In this document: piece after piece, positions 62,916-64,000 of the stretch
How positions within the stretch are numbered: position 1 is the first letter of the stretch
How the letters are laid out: every line of letters starts with the position of its first letter
Assembly (NCBI RefSeq): GCF_024171695.1
Contig: NZ_JAMTCF010000014.1
Coordinates: 62,001 to 126,000 of the forward strand
Reading direction: 5' to 3'
Origin: Actinosynnema pretiosum
GTDB taxonomy: Bacteria; Actinomycetota; Actinomycetes; Mycobacteriales; Pseudonocardiaceae
Length of the DNA: 64,000 nucleotides
Notes under the pieces: generated by a model
Told to the model about the DNA's origin: nothing
The model's database searches: none
The model's input: only the letters and a program-made list of their open reading frames with translations
Translations under genes and position numbers: made by a program

Positions 62916-64000
62916 CGTGTCTCCTCCTTCTCGCGTCCGGCCTGGGCGGCGGCCTGCTCGTGGTCGAGAGTCTTGCGGCGGTGGGCGAGCAGCCGTGCGG
63001 CCAGTGCGAGCAGCTCGCGCACCGCCTGGCGCGCGGCCTGGTCGCGTAGATGGAGCCGGTCGGCGTCGGGGCTGTGCCACAGCGCGTAGGCGGCCTGGGT
63101 GGCCGTCTGTGCCGCGGTGTGCAGCTGCGGCAGGTCGAGTTCGGCGGCGACCAGGCGCAGCGCGGTCACCGGCGCGGCCAGGGCACGGCGGGTGGCGTGG
63201 GTGGCGGCGGTGGTGTCGGCCGCCCGCAGCTCGTCGCCGTGCCCGGCCAGGCGCTCCAGCTCGTCGGCGCGCATGGTGGCCAGGTGCGCGTCGAGCCCGA
63301 TGACGAGGGTGCCTACCAGGCGCTCGGCGGTGTCCAGGCGGACCCGGACGCGGTGGGCACGGACCTGGGCGGTCTCCCGGTCGGGGTCGTGGTGTTCGTC
63401 GTGCTGGTCGTGGGGGCGGGCGGCGTCCCGGTCCAGGCCGGTGCGCCAGCCGGTGAGCAGGTCCGCGGCGAGCGCGGTCAGCGCGTGGCAGGCGGCGCGG
63501 GCCGCGTCCTGCCGGAGGGTGAGTTCGTCCGGGTCGGGGCTGCGCCACATGCGGTAGGTGGCCTCGGCGGCCTCGGTCCCGACCCGGTGCAGCTCGGGCA
63601 TCTCCAGTTCGCGTCCGCGCAGCCGCAGGCCCATCAGGCAGCGGTCCAGGTGCTCGCGGGCGGCGTGGGCTTGGGCGTCGGCCGCGGCCAGGCGCAGCTC
63701 CCGGTCCAGCGCGTCCGGGTTCAGGGCCAGGTCCTCGCGGCGGCGCATGGCCGAGCGGTGTCCGTCCAGGGCCGCCACGGTGTCGATCACGGACTGCTCG
63801 GCGGCGTCCAGGCGGGCGTAGGCGTGGGTCAGGGCGGCGCGGTGGTCCTGGGCGGCGCGGGCGTGCGCGTCGCGGCGCCGGGCGGACTCGGCGGTGACCT
63901 GGGCCCCGCGCAGCGTGCCGCGCACGGCGATCGAGGAGGTCAGGGCGGCGGTGAGCAGGGTCGCGGTCGCGGGCACGACGACGATGAGGACGGCGTTCAC
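62912..64000 (-). CDS. Membrane-anchored helical protein with two internal repeats
   Basis: This frame of at least 362 residues has a GTG at the window edge (64000); the true start could lie outside. Residues 1-25 form a membrane anchor (LIVVVPATATLLTAALTSSI). Two similar cytosolic blocks follow: LMGLRLRGRELEMPELHRVG...Y-R-M-W-R-S-P-D-P-D-E-L and LRLVAAELDLPQLHTAAQ...Y-A-L-W-H-S-P-D-A-D-R-L, separated by an Arg/His/Asp-rich linker. It is the first visible gene of the 64000-61673 unit. Function is unknown. Confidence 0.65.
   Translation of the reverse strand: MNAVLIVVVPATATLLTAALTSSIAVRGTLRGAQVTAESARRRDAHARAAQDHRAALTHAYARLDAAEQSVIDTVAALDGHRSAMRRREDLALNPDALDRELRLAAADAQAHAAREHLDRCLMGLRLRGRELEMPELHRVGTEAAEATYRMWRSPDPDELTLRQDAARAACHALTALAADLLTGWRTGLDRDAARPHDQHDEHHDPDRETAQVRAHRVRVRLDTAERLVGTLVIGLDAHLATMRADELERLAGHGDELRAADTTAATHATRRALAAPVTALRLVAAELDLPQLHTAAQTATQAAYALWHSPDADRLHLRDQAARQAVRELLALAARLLAHRRKTLDHEQAAAQAGREKEETR

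Noticed and set aside
1..64000. tRNA genes or tRNA-linked attachment sites
   Set aside because: I saw no cloverleaf-like sequence with a T-loop GGTTCRANTCC motif next to an acceptor stem; a tRNAscan run would be decisive.

Overview
The window is high-GC DNA with strong GC3 bias, GTG/TTG starts and overlapping start/stop codons. This fits an actinomycete, most likely Pseudonocardiaceae; the family is inference. There are no ribosomal, central-metabolism, tRNA or clear replication genes. It is an accessory region made of small hypothetical-protein operons, toxin/immunity and nuclease genes, regulators, an IS element and many decayed duplicates.

Layout. 0-8 kb: a remnant of a secreted nuclease, a PP2C-type phosphatase, a four-gene overlapping operon, a second run of small genes including tandem paralogs, and a multiply frameshifted pseudogene. 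8.5-10.7 kb: a DddA-like (SCP1.201-type) DNA deaminase toxin with an Imm1-like immunity gene, then a frameshifted gene. 11.5-18.3 kb: a large two-lobed helical protein, a 617-aa coiled-coil protein and a 930-aa DUF4365-nuclease/repeat protein. 18.3-23.5 kb: gene remnants (M48 peptidase, truncated genes, a frameshifted gene) around an intact DUF6283 gene. 23.6-30 kb: two paralogous HEPN-motif genes flank a pentapeptide-repeat membrane protein and a stop-interrupted pseudogene. 30-36 kb: an HTH protein divergent from a membrane protein across a triple palindromic operator, the intact 574-aa paralog of the pseudogene, and further interrupted genes. 36.8-37.9 kb: a complete IS5-type element with 21-bp inverted repeats and a CTAG duplication. 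38-45 kb: secreted NucA/NucB-like nuclease, YfbU-like regulator with its own palindrome, small Cys-rich proteins, and a broken TPR gene. 44.8-51.2 kb: an almost continuous minus-strand gene series, in transcription order EEP-type nuclease, second DddA-like toxin, Imm1, zinc-ribbon protein, winged-helix-like protein, PD-(D/E)xK nuclease. 51.3-64 kb: paralogous hypotheticals, a transposase/coiled-coil remnant fusion, a low-GC winged-helix gene, two membrane/coiled-coil operons, a stop-interrupted HTH gene and a papain-like-fold protein.

The region reads as a conflict or defence island built by duplication. Two deaminase-immunity pairs, two HEPN proteins, two candidate PD-(D/E)xK nucleases, a NucA-type nuclease (intact plus remnant) and an EEP nuclease are interleaved with copies carrying isolated in-frame stops. 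At least nine such stops (seven TAG, one TGA, one TAA) interrupt frames whose coding continues beyond them. The best new-system candidates are the 44.8-48.6 kb nuclease/HTH/zinc-ribbon operon beside the second deaminase, the HEPN pair, and the DUF4365-repeat protein.
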